This document shows, piece after piece, positions 8,540 through 17,099 of a DNA stretch of 44,948 nt (position 1 is its first letter; each line of letters begins with the position of its first letter). The notes under the pieces are model-generated. The model did not search any database and had not been told where the DNA came from. It saw only the letters and a program-made list of their open reading frames with translations. The stretch covers positions 1-44,948 of the forward strand of contig SDNO01000002.1 of NCBI GenBank assembly GCA_004524435.1. Reading direction: 5' to 3'. Source of the stretch: Candidatus Thorarchaeota archaeon. GTDB taxonomy: Archaea > Asgardarchaeota > Thorarchaeia > Thorarchaeales > Thorarchaeaceae. The position numbers and the translations under genes were made by a program.

Positions 8540-9097
8540 ATGTCAAAGGAGCAAGATATCATAGAATGGTGGCAAGGTCGCCTCAAAGAGAGAGAGCTGA
8601 TGCGTGCTTTCTTCAGCAAGACTTGGACAAAAATCGGAAATCGCATCGAGGTAATGTTTCCAGACAAGACGAAGGACCTCTATTACAGTGCAGGTAGGCT
8701 TGCCGGTCTAGAGGCCCAGCGAGAGTATTTCAAGATAGGTAAGCAGACCCCACCAGGCGATTTCAAGGGCATCATCGAGTTCATCAAGATGGCACTAGAG
8801 ACCCTCATCGTCCCCTTTGGCGATATCAAGATTGCGAAGCTGTACAAACTCTTCCTGGATGAGGAGGCAATTATCGAGGTCAAAGACAACCCCTACGCGG
8901 CGGGTCTTGACAGTGATGAGCCCACCTGCTACTTCCTGAAGGGGTTCATAGAGGCAGTCCTAGAATACTTGACCGATTTCAATAGAATCGAGTATGAGAA
9001 ACTCGTGGTCACTGAAGAAACGTGCATGTCGATGGGAGCTGAAGCGTGCACTTTTCAGATCACGATGTCCTATCCCGCCCGTGGTGAGAGACCCTAG
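8540..9097 (+). CDS. Divergent V4R-like protein
   Basis: A 185-residue protein. The C-terminal half retains the V4R layout: EPTCYFLKGFIEAVLEYL near 132-149 and EETCMSMGAEACTFQI near 161-176, with the paired Cys of the ESCxAxGxxxCTW motif. The N-terminal half is different, helical and basic, with LKERELMRAFFSKTWTKIG and a middle IIEFIKMALETLIVPFG. The ATG at 8540 is preferred over the upstream TTG at 8525 because GGTGA at 8528 is correctly spaced for it. It is the third gene of the second cassette and has no counterpart in the first, unless the membrane gene at 5548 occupies that place. Confidence 0.65.
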   Translation: MSKEQDIIEWWQGRLKERELMRAFFSKTWTKIGNRIEVMFPDKTKDLYYSAGRLAGLEAQREYFKIGKQTPPGDFKGIIEFIKMALETLIVPFGDIKIAKLYKLFLDEEAIIEVKDNPYAAGLDSDEPTCYFLKGFIEAVLEYLTDFNRIEYEKLVVTEETCMSMGAEACTFQITMSYPARGERP

Positions 9098-9140
9098 ACT
9101 TCTTGGAGTACAATAGTACATCCTTTCATCGAAACCAAGC

Positions 9141-9145
9141 TTTAA
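9141..9145 (+). promoter_or_regulatory. TATA box for the membrane-anchored regulator
   Basis: TTTAA preceded by the purine-rich GAAACCAAGC, a BRE-like context. The start site expected near 9169 lies downstream of the ATG at 9162 but upstream of the ATG at 9180, so it favours the second start with a short leader. Confidence 0.5.
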
Positions 9146-9179
9146 CTACTAATCCACCCTAATGGGCTCGGTCTACACC

Positions 9180-9938
9180 ATGAATGGCAGGACTACGAAA
9201 CAGATTCTTGCGACAACAGCATTCCTCTTGCTCATAACAGGTATGTTGGGGCTCTACCTTGTACAGATGGATTCTGGGGAGCAGTCCCTTGCCGTTCAGG
9301 ATCTCTCTTTCTCCGAAGGCACAGGAACTAGCGGTCTTCTGAACTCGACCCTAAGCATAGCCCCGGTGGAATTCGGCACGATGGATGCCTTCTCTTGGAC
9401 AGGATGTGCAGGTTCAATCTCAGGGCTGTTTGCATTGGGTCTTGGAACCGTCGCGACTGAGCGACGCGAAAGGAGCAGCGGGAAGCTGCGTGACCGAGTG
9501 GTGGCTGAAATTGCAGACCAGCCAGGAATACACTTACGTGAATTGAAGCGCACAGTCGACTGCGCCATGGGGGCTCTTCAGTATCACCTGCGAAATCTTG
9601 AAGATGAGCGTGTGGTTGAGTCTCACAAGTCAGGGAATACGAAGCATTTCTTCCTCTCTGAGTTCTCTTCGGACTCGGAAGTGCTCCATCTTGCCTCGGT
9701 GCTACGAAATCCCACCGCTCGAGTCATCCTTTGTGAGATTCTTGACGTTGGGAGGATAACTCAGGCTGAACTCAGCAGAAGCTTAGAACTCGATAAGAGC
9801 CTAGTCTCCTACTATGTTAGCAGTCTTCTAGAAGACGGCATTCTCAACTCCATTCGCGTCTTTGGCAGAGAGAAGCCGCTGGTACTAGCTGACTGGGCTC
9901 GGATGGAGCTTCCCAGTCTACTCTCTCTGATTCAGTAG
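9180..9938 (+). CDS. Membrane-anchored transcription regulator with two winged helices
   Basis: About 252 residues. The N-terminal hydrophobic helix (QILATTAFLLLITGMLGLYLV) is followed by about 50 polar residues and a second hydrophobic helix (WTGCAGSISGLFALGLGTVA). Two winged-helix domains follow on the cytoplasmic side: residues about 105-150 (PGIHLRELKRTVDCAMGALQ, then YHLRNLEDERVVES) and about 175-235 (GRITQAELSRSLELDKSLVS, then YYVSSLLEDGILNS). Archaeal membrane-tethered winged-helix proteins of this layout are known, with unidentified signals; the loop between helices is probably extracytoplasmic. It lies upstream of an FtsX-type ABC exporter, which it may regulate (inference). The ATG at 9162 is the alternative start. 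Confidence 0.75.
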   Translation: MNGRTTKQILATTAFLLLITGMLGLYLVQMDSGEQSLAVQDLSFSEGTGTSGLLNSTLSIAPVEFGTMDAFSWTGCAGSISGLFALGLGTVATERRERSSGKLRDRVVAEIADQPGIHLRELKRTVDCAMGALQYHLRNLEDERVVESHKSGNTKHFFLSEFSSDSEVLHLASVLRNPTARVILCEILDVGRITQAELSRSLELDKSLVSYYVSSLLEDGILNSIRVFGREKPLVLADWARMELPSLLSLIQ

Positions 9939-10062
9939 AAGCGTGGTACGTTCGCCGTCCTACCTCTATCCTTATCTTCACAAAGGAATTGATGCCCAAC
10001 AAGGAAGGCGGGCCCATCAACGGTCCCAGTAGTTCGAACAAGTAACAACAGAGGCTACTTCC

Positions 10063-10812
10063 ATGGATGATGAGGCGTTTCTAGGAATCGATGAATCAGT
10101 TGATGACCTTGACATAGAGGGTCTGGAAGAGGTGGAGTATGCCGTTCGACTCAGCAATGTAAGCCGAACCTATACTCTTGGTACCCGAGAAGTTACGGCT
10201 CTGAACAATGTGAATCTAGAAGTGAGATCTGGTGATTACGTGGTCGTTCATGGTCCCTCTGGTTCTGGAAAGACGACTCTCTTGAACATCATCGGTTGCA
10301 TCGATCTGGCGACCTCAGGGCGGGTCCTCGTCATGGACGTGCCCATAGGTGACTACGACGAGTCTTTCAGAGCCACTTTCCGTCTTGCTAACACGGGTTT
10401 CGTCTTTCAGAGCTATAACCTCATTTCGACGCTGACCGCAATTGAGAATGTCATGTTTCCAATGCAGCTCCAAGACCATCCCGAGTCCGAACTACGAGAT
10501 GAAGGATCTCGACTGCTAGACTTGGTCAATCTAGGGGAACGTCAAGACCATCTGCCTTGGCAGTTGAGCTCTGGAGAGCAACAGAGAGTGGCGATTGCTA
10601 GAGCGCTTGCAAATGATCCCCCCGTACTTCTCGCGGACGAACCCACAGCAAATCTGGATCAGGAGAGTGCACAGATGATACGCGACATACTCTCGGGTCT
10701 GAACAGTGATGGCAGGACTGTCATCGTCATGACTCACGATCCAGCCATCATCTCTCATACAGGTACTCGCAGATTCACCATGAGCAAAGGAGAGCTGTCG
10801 GCGATTGAATGA
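10063..10812 (+). CDS. ABC transporter ATP-binding protein (MacB/LolD type)
   Basis: ATPase of a FtsX-type ABC exporter. Walker A GPSGSGKT lies at 64-71, the Q-loop at FVFQSYNLI, the signature at LSSGEQQRVAIARAL, Walker B at VLLADEPTANLD and the switch His at VIVMTHD. An unusual acidic N-terminal extension of about 25 residues (FLGIDESVDDLDIEGLEEVE) precedes the first beta strand. The downstream permease overlaps the last 8 bases, so the two are translationally coupled. In this class ATP hydrolysis drives mechanotransmission across the membrane to extracytoplasmic permease domains and not necessarily substrate passage; the substrate cannot be told. Confidence 0.92.
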   Translation: MDDEAFLGIDESVDDLDIEGLEEVEYAVRLSNVSRTYTLGTREVTALNNVNLEVRSGDYVVVHGPSGSGKTTLLNIIGCIDLATSGRVLVMDVPIGDYDESFRATFRLANTGFVFQSYNLISTLTAIENVMFPMQLQDHPESELRDEGSRLLDLVNLGERQDHLPWQLSSGEQQRVAIARALANDPPVLLADEPTANLDQESAQMIRDILSGLNSDGRTVIVMTHDPAIISHTGTRRFTMSKGELSAIE

Positions 10813-12658
10813 AACACAGGACTACGCAAGCACTGACCTGAAGAGAAGACCCTTTCGCAGCGGTGTTGTTCTTCTCTCCATGACGACGTCCGTTGCCTCA
10901 ACGGTGTTTCTCTTCCTATTCGCGAACTCACTGCTCGATGTTACACTCCTGTTTACGTCTACAGGGTTGATGCAGTCTCTGAGTGTATTCTTTGAGGCAT
11001 TCATCTGGGCAACTCTGCTTCTGGTTATCGTGCTTGGTGGCGTTGTGGTCTCTAGTACCATCTCAATGGAGATGGTCAGCAGAAGAAAGGACATCGGACT
11101 CATGAAATCCATAGGTTCTCTGATGGATACCATATTTGACCACTTCATGGCTCAAGCGGTGATTCTCCTTCTGGCAAGCATCGTTCTGGGTGTTTCCTTT
11201 GGCACACTGTTCTATTTGATTGGGATGGGCTGGCTAGCATCTATGGCTCCCGGGCTGGAGTACACGTTTCAGTTTCCCTTTGTTCAGATTGGTCTCCTCG
11301 TCGGAATCTACCTCTTCCTCGGGTATTTCGCCTCACAGAAGCCCATCTACGATGCGGTGCACGAGTCACCCATTTCGGCATTGAATCCCGACATTGGTGA
11401 TCGTGTTCGTCGGGTTGGCTTGTTTGACTCCTTCGGATTACCCTTCAGGATTGCAACTCGGGGAACGGGACGTCGTGTCAAGGGGATGAGACGAACTCTT
11501 CTCTCTCTCTTCTTGGGTGTGACCATTGCATCAGTGATTTGGATAGGCGGCGGAATTGTTGAAACAACCACGGATGCCTACATAACCCGGTCAATGGGAA
11601 CGAATGTCATAGCTGTTGGAAATCCTCAGCTTCTTCAGCAATATTACAATGCCTACACCCTGACAGGGTCAGTGCTTGACTCCAACTTCTCCTTCGTCGG
11701 CAGCGACTCGCTTCTGCCTACTAGCTTGATCCAGAGTCTTGAGGATAACAGCCATGTTGAGTCATTGGAGTCCCGTCTAGTACACTATACCGGAATCAGG
11801 GAACTGCCTGGAATCATTCGGAATCCTACCACTAATGAGTACGAATGGGTCGGCCAGAACCGAACCAGTTCCTGCCTCATAATGGGAATAGACTGGCAAG
11901 AGACAGAGTCCACCTGGTACTATGAGGGGCTTGAGCCAAACGCCACAAATCAGGCCTGGGTCGGAGGCACGCTGGCCAATCAGGTCTACGAGGACCCTCT
12001 TGTACAGAGCCTGGCATTTGGGGGATTTGCCTTTGACATTCAAGCCGTCGCCTTTGAGTTGGCAAATGGTGGGATGGTCGCAATGGTCGATATTTCAGCC
12101 TTGCAGACGGTCTTAGACCTAGATGGGGCGAATCTACTGCTCCTCCGTGTGGACTCTTACTCAGAGGAGGCCATCTCCGAAATTGAATCTCTGGCTGAGG
12201 ACTACGGTTTTGGCATCTACCTTCAGGATGAGATTCTAAATGCAAATCTTGGAATCATCCACGACATCTGGTTCCTTCTGCAGCCGTTGTCTGTCATGGC
12301 ACTCATCGGTGCATTTCTGAATCTCATGAACTACCTCTTGGTATCGGTGTTCAGCAGGTTCCGAGACTACAAAATCATGCGAAGCATTGGCGCAACTCCA
12401 GACTTCATCGTCAAGACCATGATTGCAGAAGGCCTTGACATGGGTCTGAAATCGGGCGTTCCTGCAGTACTTGCTGCGACGCTCTTCAGCGTATACTTCT
12501 TGGTCCCTGAAGCCGCGGTCCCCTCTGTGCTCTATCTTCCGGCTTCCATGACGGTCATGATTATGTTTCTCGTCATAGTCACGCTTCTTGCTGCAATACC
12601 CGTCTACTACATCTTCAATAGGAAGTCAGATTTACAAGTATCCGAGTTCTCCGTGTGA
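10805..12658 (+). CDS. FtsX-like ABC permease with two FtsX cores
   Basis: A 617-residue permease. Seen: an N-terminal TM helix (residues 20-45), a first FtsX core (about 65-180) with SRRKDIGLMKSIGS, a second TM start near 230 (TLLSLFLGVTIASVIWIGG), a large extracytoplasmic domain of about 230 residues (260-490), and a final FtsX core with SRFRDYKIMRSIGATPDFIV. The repeated R-x-x-D-x-x-x-M-x-S-I-G motif is the cytoplasmic coupling helix that contacts the ATPase. TTG start overlaps the ATPase stop. Probable function is export or mechanotransmission of unknown substrate. The nearby membrane-anchored regulator is a candidate controller. Confidence 0.9.
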   Translation: MNETQDYASTDLKRRPFRSGVVLLSMTTSVASTVFLFLFANSLLDVTLLFTSTGLMQSLSVFFEAFIWATLLLVIVLGGVVVSSTISMEMVSRRKDIGLMKSIGSLMDTIFDHFMAQAVILLLASIVLGVSFGTLFYLIGMGWLASMAPGLEYTFQFPFVQIGLLVGIYLFLGYFASQKPIYDAVHESPISALNPDIGDRVRRVGLFDSFGLPFRIATRGTGRRVKGMRRTLLSLFLGVTIASVIWIGGGIVETTTDAYITRSMGTNVIAVGNPQLLQQYYNAYTLTGSVLDSNFSFVGSDSLLPTSLIQSLEDNSHVESLESRLVHYTGIRELPGIIRNPTTNEYEWVGQNRTSSCLIMGIDWQETESTWYYEGLEPNATNQAWVGGTLANQVYEDPLVQSLAFGGFAFDIQAVAFELANGGMVAMVDISALQTVLDLDGANLLLLRVDSYSEEAISEIESLAEDYGFGIYLQDEILNANLGIIHDIWFLLQPLSVMALIGAFLNLMNYLLVSVFSRFRDYKIMRSIGATPDFIVKTMIAEGLDMGLKSGVPAVLAATLFSVYFLVPEAAVPSVLYLPASMTVMIMFLVIVTLLAAIPVYYIFNRKSDLQVSEFSV

Positions 12659-12683
12659 CGATAACCTTCTTTAGAAGAAGCGG

Positions 12684-14372
12684 ATGGCCAACCTTAGGGA
12701 TATCACTATGTCCGGTAGGGACGAACAGGAATTCTCAATTCATTGGATTCAGGATGTTGTTGACAGGGTTCTTGCCCGAGATGTTGATGATTATCTGATA
12801 TCTGCTGGAAAGAGTCCAAGTGGAAGAATCCACATAGGCATACTAAGAGAGCTTATCGTATGCGACGTCATCAAACGCAGACTAGTGGAGCGGGGCAAGA
12901 ACGCCCGGACTATGTTCGTCATCGATGACTATGATCCTGTCAGGTCCTTCCCGCCCTCGACTTCTCTCTCACTTGACAAATACGCCGGAGTGCCCTATTC
13001 TGACGTACCCGACGAGTTTGGCTGCTGTGAGAGCTACGGCGCACACTGGGCAAATGAGCTCATAGAAACATTTCCTGAGTTTGGTATTGACCCTAAGATT
13101 GTATGGACATCCAAACTCTATGAGACCTCGGAGATGCTTGAGGAGGTTCGGATATGCCTCCGGAAGACCGAAACCATTCGTGACATCATGGTGGAATACG
13201 TGGCGCGCGACTTCAACGAGGAGCAGAAACAGCAGTATACTGAGGGGATGAAGACCTGGTTTCCTGCATCTATAGTCTGTCCTAATTGTGGGCGCCTGCA
13301 GAGTGGTGTCAAGGGCGGGATTGAACCTAACAGGGTGACCGAATATGATCCCAACACCGATGAGGTCAGTTTCGCCTGCCCTGGGTGTGGACATGCTGCG
13401 ACCCTCCCTCTCAGCGATGTTCGCATCAAGCTCACTTGGAGGGTTGACTGGCCTGCAAAGTGGCATCTCTTTAAGGTCACGTGCGAGCCTGCAGGCAAAG
13501 ATCACGCTGTCAAGGGGGGTTCCTACGATACTGGTCTCGAGGTATCTCGAAGAGTCTTTGGATGGAAAGGTCCTGTGAAGGTACCATACGAATGGGTCCA
13601 AATTGGTGGTCGCGACATGGCCACTTCTGAGGGAATCGTGTTCATTCCGAAGACTTGGCTTGAGATTGCACCTCCCGAGCTCTACAGGTTCCTGATGTTG
13701 AAAACCGACCTGAAGAGGACCATCAATATCCAACCAGACCGTATTCCCGACTTAGTAGATCGGTACGAGCGCTTTGAACGGAGTTACTATGGAATCGATA
13801 ATCCCACAGACGAGGAGCGAGAACTGGCCGAACTACTGTATCCATTGAGTGAAGCGGAAACACCCAGCGAGCACTTCATTCCAAAGTTGTCGTACAAGTT
13901 TGCGATAGTGACTTCCCAGCTAGAGGCGCTGCTGGGTAAGGAAGTTGTCCTAGAGAGATGCAAGGAGGCCGTCCGAAAGCAACATGATATTGAGGAGCTT
14001 TGCCCCGAAACAATCTCCCACATCCCGATTCGTTTGAGCCGGGCCAGGGCTTGGGTCTCCGAGTTTGGCTCTGAACGGGACCAGATTCAAGTCACCGAAG
14101 AGGTTCCCCAGGATGTGCGCCAGACTCTGAACGAGCAGGACCGAGAGTTTCTTGCCACGATGCTTGAGCTACTCAAAGGCCAGCCGAAGAATGACGAAGA
14201 GCTCCAGACTGCAGTCTTTGAAACAGCAAGAGAGATTGGCATGAAGCCTCGCCGGGCATTCACCGTATTCTATCGATTACTCATCTCCAGAAAATCGGGT
14301 CCGCGACTTGGTCCTCTCCTCAATCTCTTGGGGCCGGATTGGGTTGCACAGAGGATAGAGTCCATACTCTAG
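12684..14372 (+). CDS. lysS: Lysyl-tRNA synthetase, class I, with altered KMSKS loop
   Basis: Class I (archaeal) LysRS charges tRNA-Lys. Seen: PSGRIHIG at about 45-52 as the HIGH motif, the DDYDPVRS lysine/ATP pocket segment, a Zn-binding insert with CPNCG and CPGCG (about 200-250), and a C-terminal helical anticodon-binding region. Length 562 is normal. The oddity is the KMSKS region: where family members normally have a Lys-containing K-M-S-x-S-x-G loop after YEWVQIGG, this protein reads RDMATSEG (about 310-317), with Asp and Glu in place of the usual lysines. Either the loop varies in this lineage or activity is altered. The ATG at 12684 is used; ATG 12708 is possible. Confidence 0.85.
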   Translation: MANLRDITMSGRDEQEFSIHWIQDVVDRVLARDVDDYLISAGKSPSGRIHIGILRELIVCDVIKRRLVERGKNARTMFVIDDYDPVRSFPPSTSLSLDKYAGVPYSDVPDEFGCCESYGAHWANELIETFPEFGIDPKIVWTSKLYETSEMLEEVRICLRKTETIRDIMVEYVARDFNEEQKQQYTEGMKTWFPASIVCPNCGRLQSGVKGGIEPNRVTEYDPNTDEVSFACPGCGHAATLPLSDVRIKLTWRVDWPAKWHLFKVTCEPAGKDHAVKGGSYDTGLEVSRRVFGWKGPVKVPYEWVQIGGRDMATSEGIVFIPKTWLEIAPPELYRFLMLKTDLKRTINIQPDRIPDLVDRYERFERSYYGIDNPTDEERELAELLYPLSEAETPSEHFIPKLSYKFAIVTSQLEALLGKEVVLERCKEAVRKQHDIEELCPETISHIPIRLSRARAWVSEFGSERDQIQVTEEVPQDVRQTLNEQDREFLATMLELLKGQPKNDEELQTAVFETAREIGMKPRRAFTVFYRLLISRKSGPRLGPLLNLLGPDWVAQRIESIL

Positions 14373-14401
14373 ATGCCTGCTCTACCAGACTCCGCAACAG
14401 C

Positions 14402-14408
14402 TTTATTA
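14402..14408 (+). promoter_or_regulatory. TATA box for the CDP-alcohol phosphotransferase operon
   Basis: TTTATTA, with predicted transcription start near 14431 and the ATG at 14450. The spacing fits an archaeal promoter with a short leader. Confidence 0.5.
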
Positions 14409-14449
14409 GCAGGTCGAAAGTGGGCCACGAGCTGTGGCCTGTGATCTAG

Positions 14450-15172
14450 ATGCTGGGTAAACTGAGAGAAAGATATCAGAGAGCGATGCTGCCTGTTGGA
14501 AGGGTACTGGCTAAGACCGGCATAACCCCTAATGCTATTACTGCGTTGACTCTGATGGTTTCGATTGTGAGCGCTTATTTCTTCTATCTCGGAGACTTAT
14601 TGGTTGGCTTCGTGATAATGCTCTTGACTGTAGTCATGGACATGTTTGATGGGGCGGTGGCGAGGGCGGCTAATCTTGCATCTCCATTTGGCGCAACTTT
14701 CGATCATACGCTCGACCGATACGCCGAGTTCTTCTTCATTCTCGGACTCATGGCTGGCCCGTCTGGCACACCGAATATCGTATGGTGGCCTTATGCCACA
14801 GGTGATAGTTTCGTTCCTTGGTTCTGGGGATTTGTCGCCCTCTTTGGAATGCTCATGGCAAGCTTTTCCAGAGCAAAGGCTGAGTCCGTGGGCGGCATGG
14901 AGAACTGTGCTGTCGGAATTGCCGAGCGACAGGAGAAGCTCCTCCTCCAGTTTGCAGGCATTCTCTTGCTTGCGTTGCCTACGACGAACATCTGGATGGA
15001 TTTCCTCAGTATCTTTCCGACACCATTCACGACATTCTTCGCTGCAATCCAGATTACCAATGTACTCACACTCTGCATTGTAATTGTGGCCATTCTCTCT
15101 CATATCACTGTGGCTCAGCGTTTAGCATACGCACGAAAGGTCATCTTGTCAGAAGAGCAGGAAGCGACATAG
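14450..15172 (+). CDS. CDP-alcohol phosphatidyltransferase (candidate archaetidylinositol-phosphate synthase)
   Basis: Integral membrane enzyme that transfers a phosphoalcohol from CDP-archaeol to an alcohol acceptor. The family motif D-x2-D-G-x2-A-R-x8-G-x3-D-x3-D is intact: Asp64, Asp67, Gly68, Ala71, Arg72, Gly81, Asp85, Asp89. Around six hydrophobic helices are visible, and GITPNAITALTL near 24-35 is the usual first-helix entry. Acceptor is not readable from the motif. An inositol-1-phosphate synthase at 27730-28818 makes archaetidylinositol-phosphate synthase the most attractive choice, but serine or glycerol acceptors remain possible. A PfkB kinase follows after 1 base, so both are co-transcribed. 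Confidence 0.85.
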   Translation: MLGKLRERYQRAMLPVGRVLAKTGITPNAITALTLMVSIVSAYFFYLGDLLVGFVIMLLTVVMDMFDGAVARAANLASPFGATFDHTLDRYAEFFFILGLMAGPSGTPNIVWWPYATGDSFVPWFWGFVALFGMLMASFSRAKAESVGGMENCAVGIAERQEKLLLQFAGILLLALPTTNIWMDFLSIFPTPFTTFFAAIQITNVLTLCIVIVAILSHITVAQRLAYARKVILSEEQEAT

Positions 15173-15173
15173 A

Positions 15174-16085
15174 ATGTATAGAGCACTTGTCGTGGGAAAC
15201 CCTGCTTACCGAAAGATGGTCGGTGCATCCGGTGGGAATGGTCAGCATCTTCCCTCTGGGCCTGCTATACATACAGCGCAAGTCATCACTAAGCTGGGTG
15301 TCGAGGAATCTGCACTGATTGGGTGCACCTCGAGAAGTACGAGGCAACAACTGTCTGCTGACCTCGACCTCTGTGGCATCAAAGAGCGGCATCTCATCGA
15401 GTGTGAGGAGACCAATCGTTTCACAATCAACCTGCCTGGAACCACACCCCCCACATCGGAGCTCATGGGGCTTGGTGATGCAATTCGGATACGGGATTTT
15501 CCTGAGGAGTTTCTGAGAACAGAGTGTATCCTTCTCAGTCCGATACTCCAGGAGGTTGATATGGAACTCATAGAGTGGCTCTCCAATTCTTCTGATGCAA
15601 TCATCCTCTGGAATCCTCAGCTGTACCAGGTGAGCTTGAAACGAGGATTGGCCGCGAACATTGATACGCGTACAATACGTCAAATCCTCCGCTTGGTGGA
15701 CGTAATCAAAATCAACCGCACTGAAGCGTTTCTCATGACGGATGACAAAGACCCCTTTGTTGCTGCTGAAATCCTCGTTGAATGGGGGGCCCCCCTCGCC
15801 GCGGTCACTTTAGATTCTGAGGGCAGCATAGTCTATGATGGCAAAGATTTCTTCGTCGTTCCAGCATATCCAGCCAAGATAACAGAGACATACGGTGCAG
15901 GAGACGCCTATCTGGCAGGCTTTGCCCTGAGAACGATAGAGGGCGCCAGTCTTGCTGAGTGTGGCGCCTTCGGGACTGCCGCAGCCAGTATGATGATTGA
16001 ACGTTTGGAATGTGAATCCAATATCACGTATCCGGGGATAATGAAGCGCTCAGAAGAGCTATATCCAAGAATCACTGTTCGTTAG
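15174..16085 (+). CDS. PfkB-family kinase
   Basis: Ribokinase-fold kinase of 303 residues. Catalytic motif YGAGDAYLAGF lies at 240-250 with base Asp244, and the N-terminal side shows SGPAIHTAQVITKLG (a degenerate signature 1). The substrate is unknown. Archaeal PfkB members include nucleoside, sugar and myo-inositol kinases. Since it begins 1 base after a CDP-alcohol phosphotransferase, a polyol such as inositol is a reasonable guess, but only a guess. Its last 4 bases overlap the stop of the convergent PadR gene. Confidence 0.85.
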   Translation: MYRALVVGNPAYRKMVGASGGNGQHLPSGPAIHTAQVITKLGVEESALIGCTSRSTRQQLSADLDLCGIKERHLIECEETNRFTINLPGTTPPTSELMGLGDAIRIRDFPEEFLRTECILLSPILQEVDMELIEWLSNSSDAIILWNPQLYQVSLKRGLAANIDTRTIRQILRLVDVIKINRTEAFLMTDDKDPFVAAEILVEWGAPLAAVTLDSEGSIVYDGKDFFVVPAYPAKITETYGAGDAYLAGFALRTIEGASLAECGAFGTAAASMMIERLECESNITYPGIMKRSEELYPRITVR

Positions 16086-16429
16086 CTTACCTGTGTGAGA
16101 TCAAAGACCTTCTCAAGCGTTTCAAGTAGGAATTCTTTTGCATCTCTCATCGCCTGTAGCCCCTCATCGGTTATCCCGTAGTATTTCCGGGGTGACTCGT
16201 CTCGCTCTTGTTCCTCGATGAGCCCATCTTTCACAAGGCGATATATTATTGCATAGCCGCTTACGGTTGCCGGCGAGAAACCGAATCTCTCGGTGACCAG
16301 ATTCTTGATCTCATACCCGTACCTTGGTTTCTCCTGTAATAGGCGGAGAATATAGATCCACAACATCTCTTTGGTGAGTTTCTTGACCAATCTATGAATT
16401 GCTTTTGGCCGGTCTGAAGACGGTTTCAT
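16082..16429 (-). CDS. PadR-family transcriptional regulator
   Basis: Winged-helix repressor type, about 115 residues. Seen: LWIYILRLLQEKPRYGYEIK near 15-34, VTERFGFSPATVSGYAIIYR as the recognition region, then LVKDGLIEEQER and SPRKYYGITDEGLQAM, the PadR wing with Y-Y-x-x-T-x-x-G. A C-terminal dimer helix ends the protein. Start ATG at 16429 is chosen because ATGA overlaps the stop of trmY, giving translational coupling; an in-frame start at 16474 would intrude 49 bases into trmY. The effector is unknown; PadR proteins usually sense phenolic or other small molecules. Confidence 0.85.
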   Translation of the reverse strand: MKPSSDRPKAIHRLVKKLTKEMLWIYILRLLQEKPRYGYEIKNLVTERFGFSPATVSGYAIIYRLVKDGLIEEQERDESPRKYYGITDEGLQAMRDAKEFLLETLEKVFDLTQVS

Positions 16430-17022
16430 CTGTTTTTCATCCCTTCCATTTCCGAGATCACCGACGCTATGCAATGGCTACTCAGATAGCTGTGCGGTCC
16501 CAATGAGATTGGGCTGATGTCTAGCTGGCCAATCATATGCAGGATGTCCTTACCAAATCCCTGATGGTCTCCAAGGATAAAACTGTTCTGCGCTTCCACA
16601 TCGAGGTTCGTGATAGACCGGATATCCGGCCCACTCTCCTCGAGCACCCAGAGGCTGCTATTCTCCTCCGCAAGAAGACTTCGGAGTAGTTCCTTCGTGT
16701 CAACTGATTGTTTCTCTATGAGGTCGCTATCATTGCCATCTAAGACCGACTGGATCTCTTCAGCCCACGCTCTCTCCCCAACAGGTATTCTCCCGCCAGG
16801 ATGGTGGAACAAAAGAGCGACATCCTCCGGTAATAGGACGATGAGCTCAAGGGCGTTTCTTGGCCACTGGTCGGGTCCCCAGTCAAAACAGGCAGCAAGA
16901 TCACGGCAGAGAAGGTCTATCCTCTTCCCTGAGCCGGGAAGGTCCTTCAGAATGAATCTCCCATCTCTCGGGCCGTCTAGAAGCAGTTGAATGAACCTGA
17001 GCAAAGGTTGTTCTCGAGTCAT
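16426..17022 (-). CDS. trmY: tRNA pseudouridine-54 N1-methyltransferase TrmY
   Basis: SPOUT-class methyltransferase that methylates pseudouridine 54 of archaeal tRNAs using SAM. Family landmarks are all present: LKDLPGSGKRIDLLCR near 25-40, then LELIVLLPED, then SFILGDHQGFGKD near 147-159 and ISPISLGPHSYLSSHCI near 169-185, the knotted SAM-binding loop. A length of 198 residues is usual. ATGA overlap with the downstream PadR regulator is notable, since an RNA modifier coupled to a transcription factor is not an obvious pair. Confidence 0.9.
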   Translation of the reverse strand: MTREQPLLRFIQLLLDGPRDGRFILKDLPGSGKRIDLLCRDLAACFDWGPDQWPRNALELIVLLPEDVALLFHHPGGRIPVGERAWAEEIQSVLDGNDSDLIEKQSVDTKELLRSLLAEENSSLWVLEESGPDIRSITNLDVEAQNSFILGDHQGFGKDILHMIGQLDISPISLGPHSYLSSHCIASVISEMEGMKNR

Positions 17023-17099
17023 CTGGAATACCAGCTACCTTGAAGTTACAAGTTCTTGATGCCTTGCGTATTGAATGATCGGGCATTGTGGATTTGTTC

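Noticed and set aside
12969-13733. 254-residue reverse-strand frame inside lysS
   Set aside because: It is fully antisense to a clear LysRS coding region and has no motif or promoter. Long antisense frames are common opposite strongly biased genes.
15141-15683. 180-residue reverse-strand frame opposite the second PfkB gene
   Set aside because: The sense strand holds a kinase with an intact catalytic motif; the reverse frame has no features.
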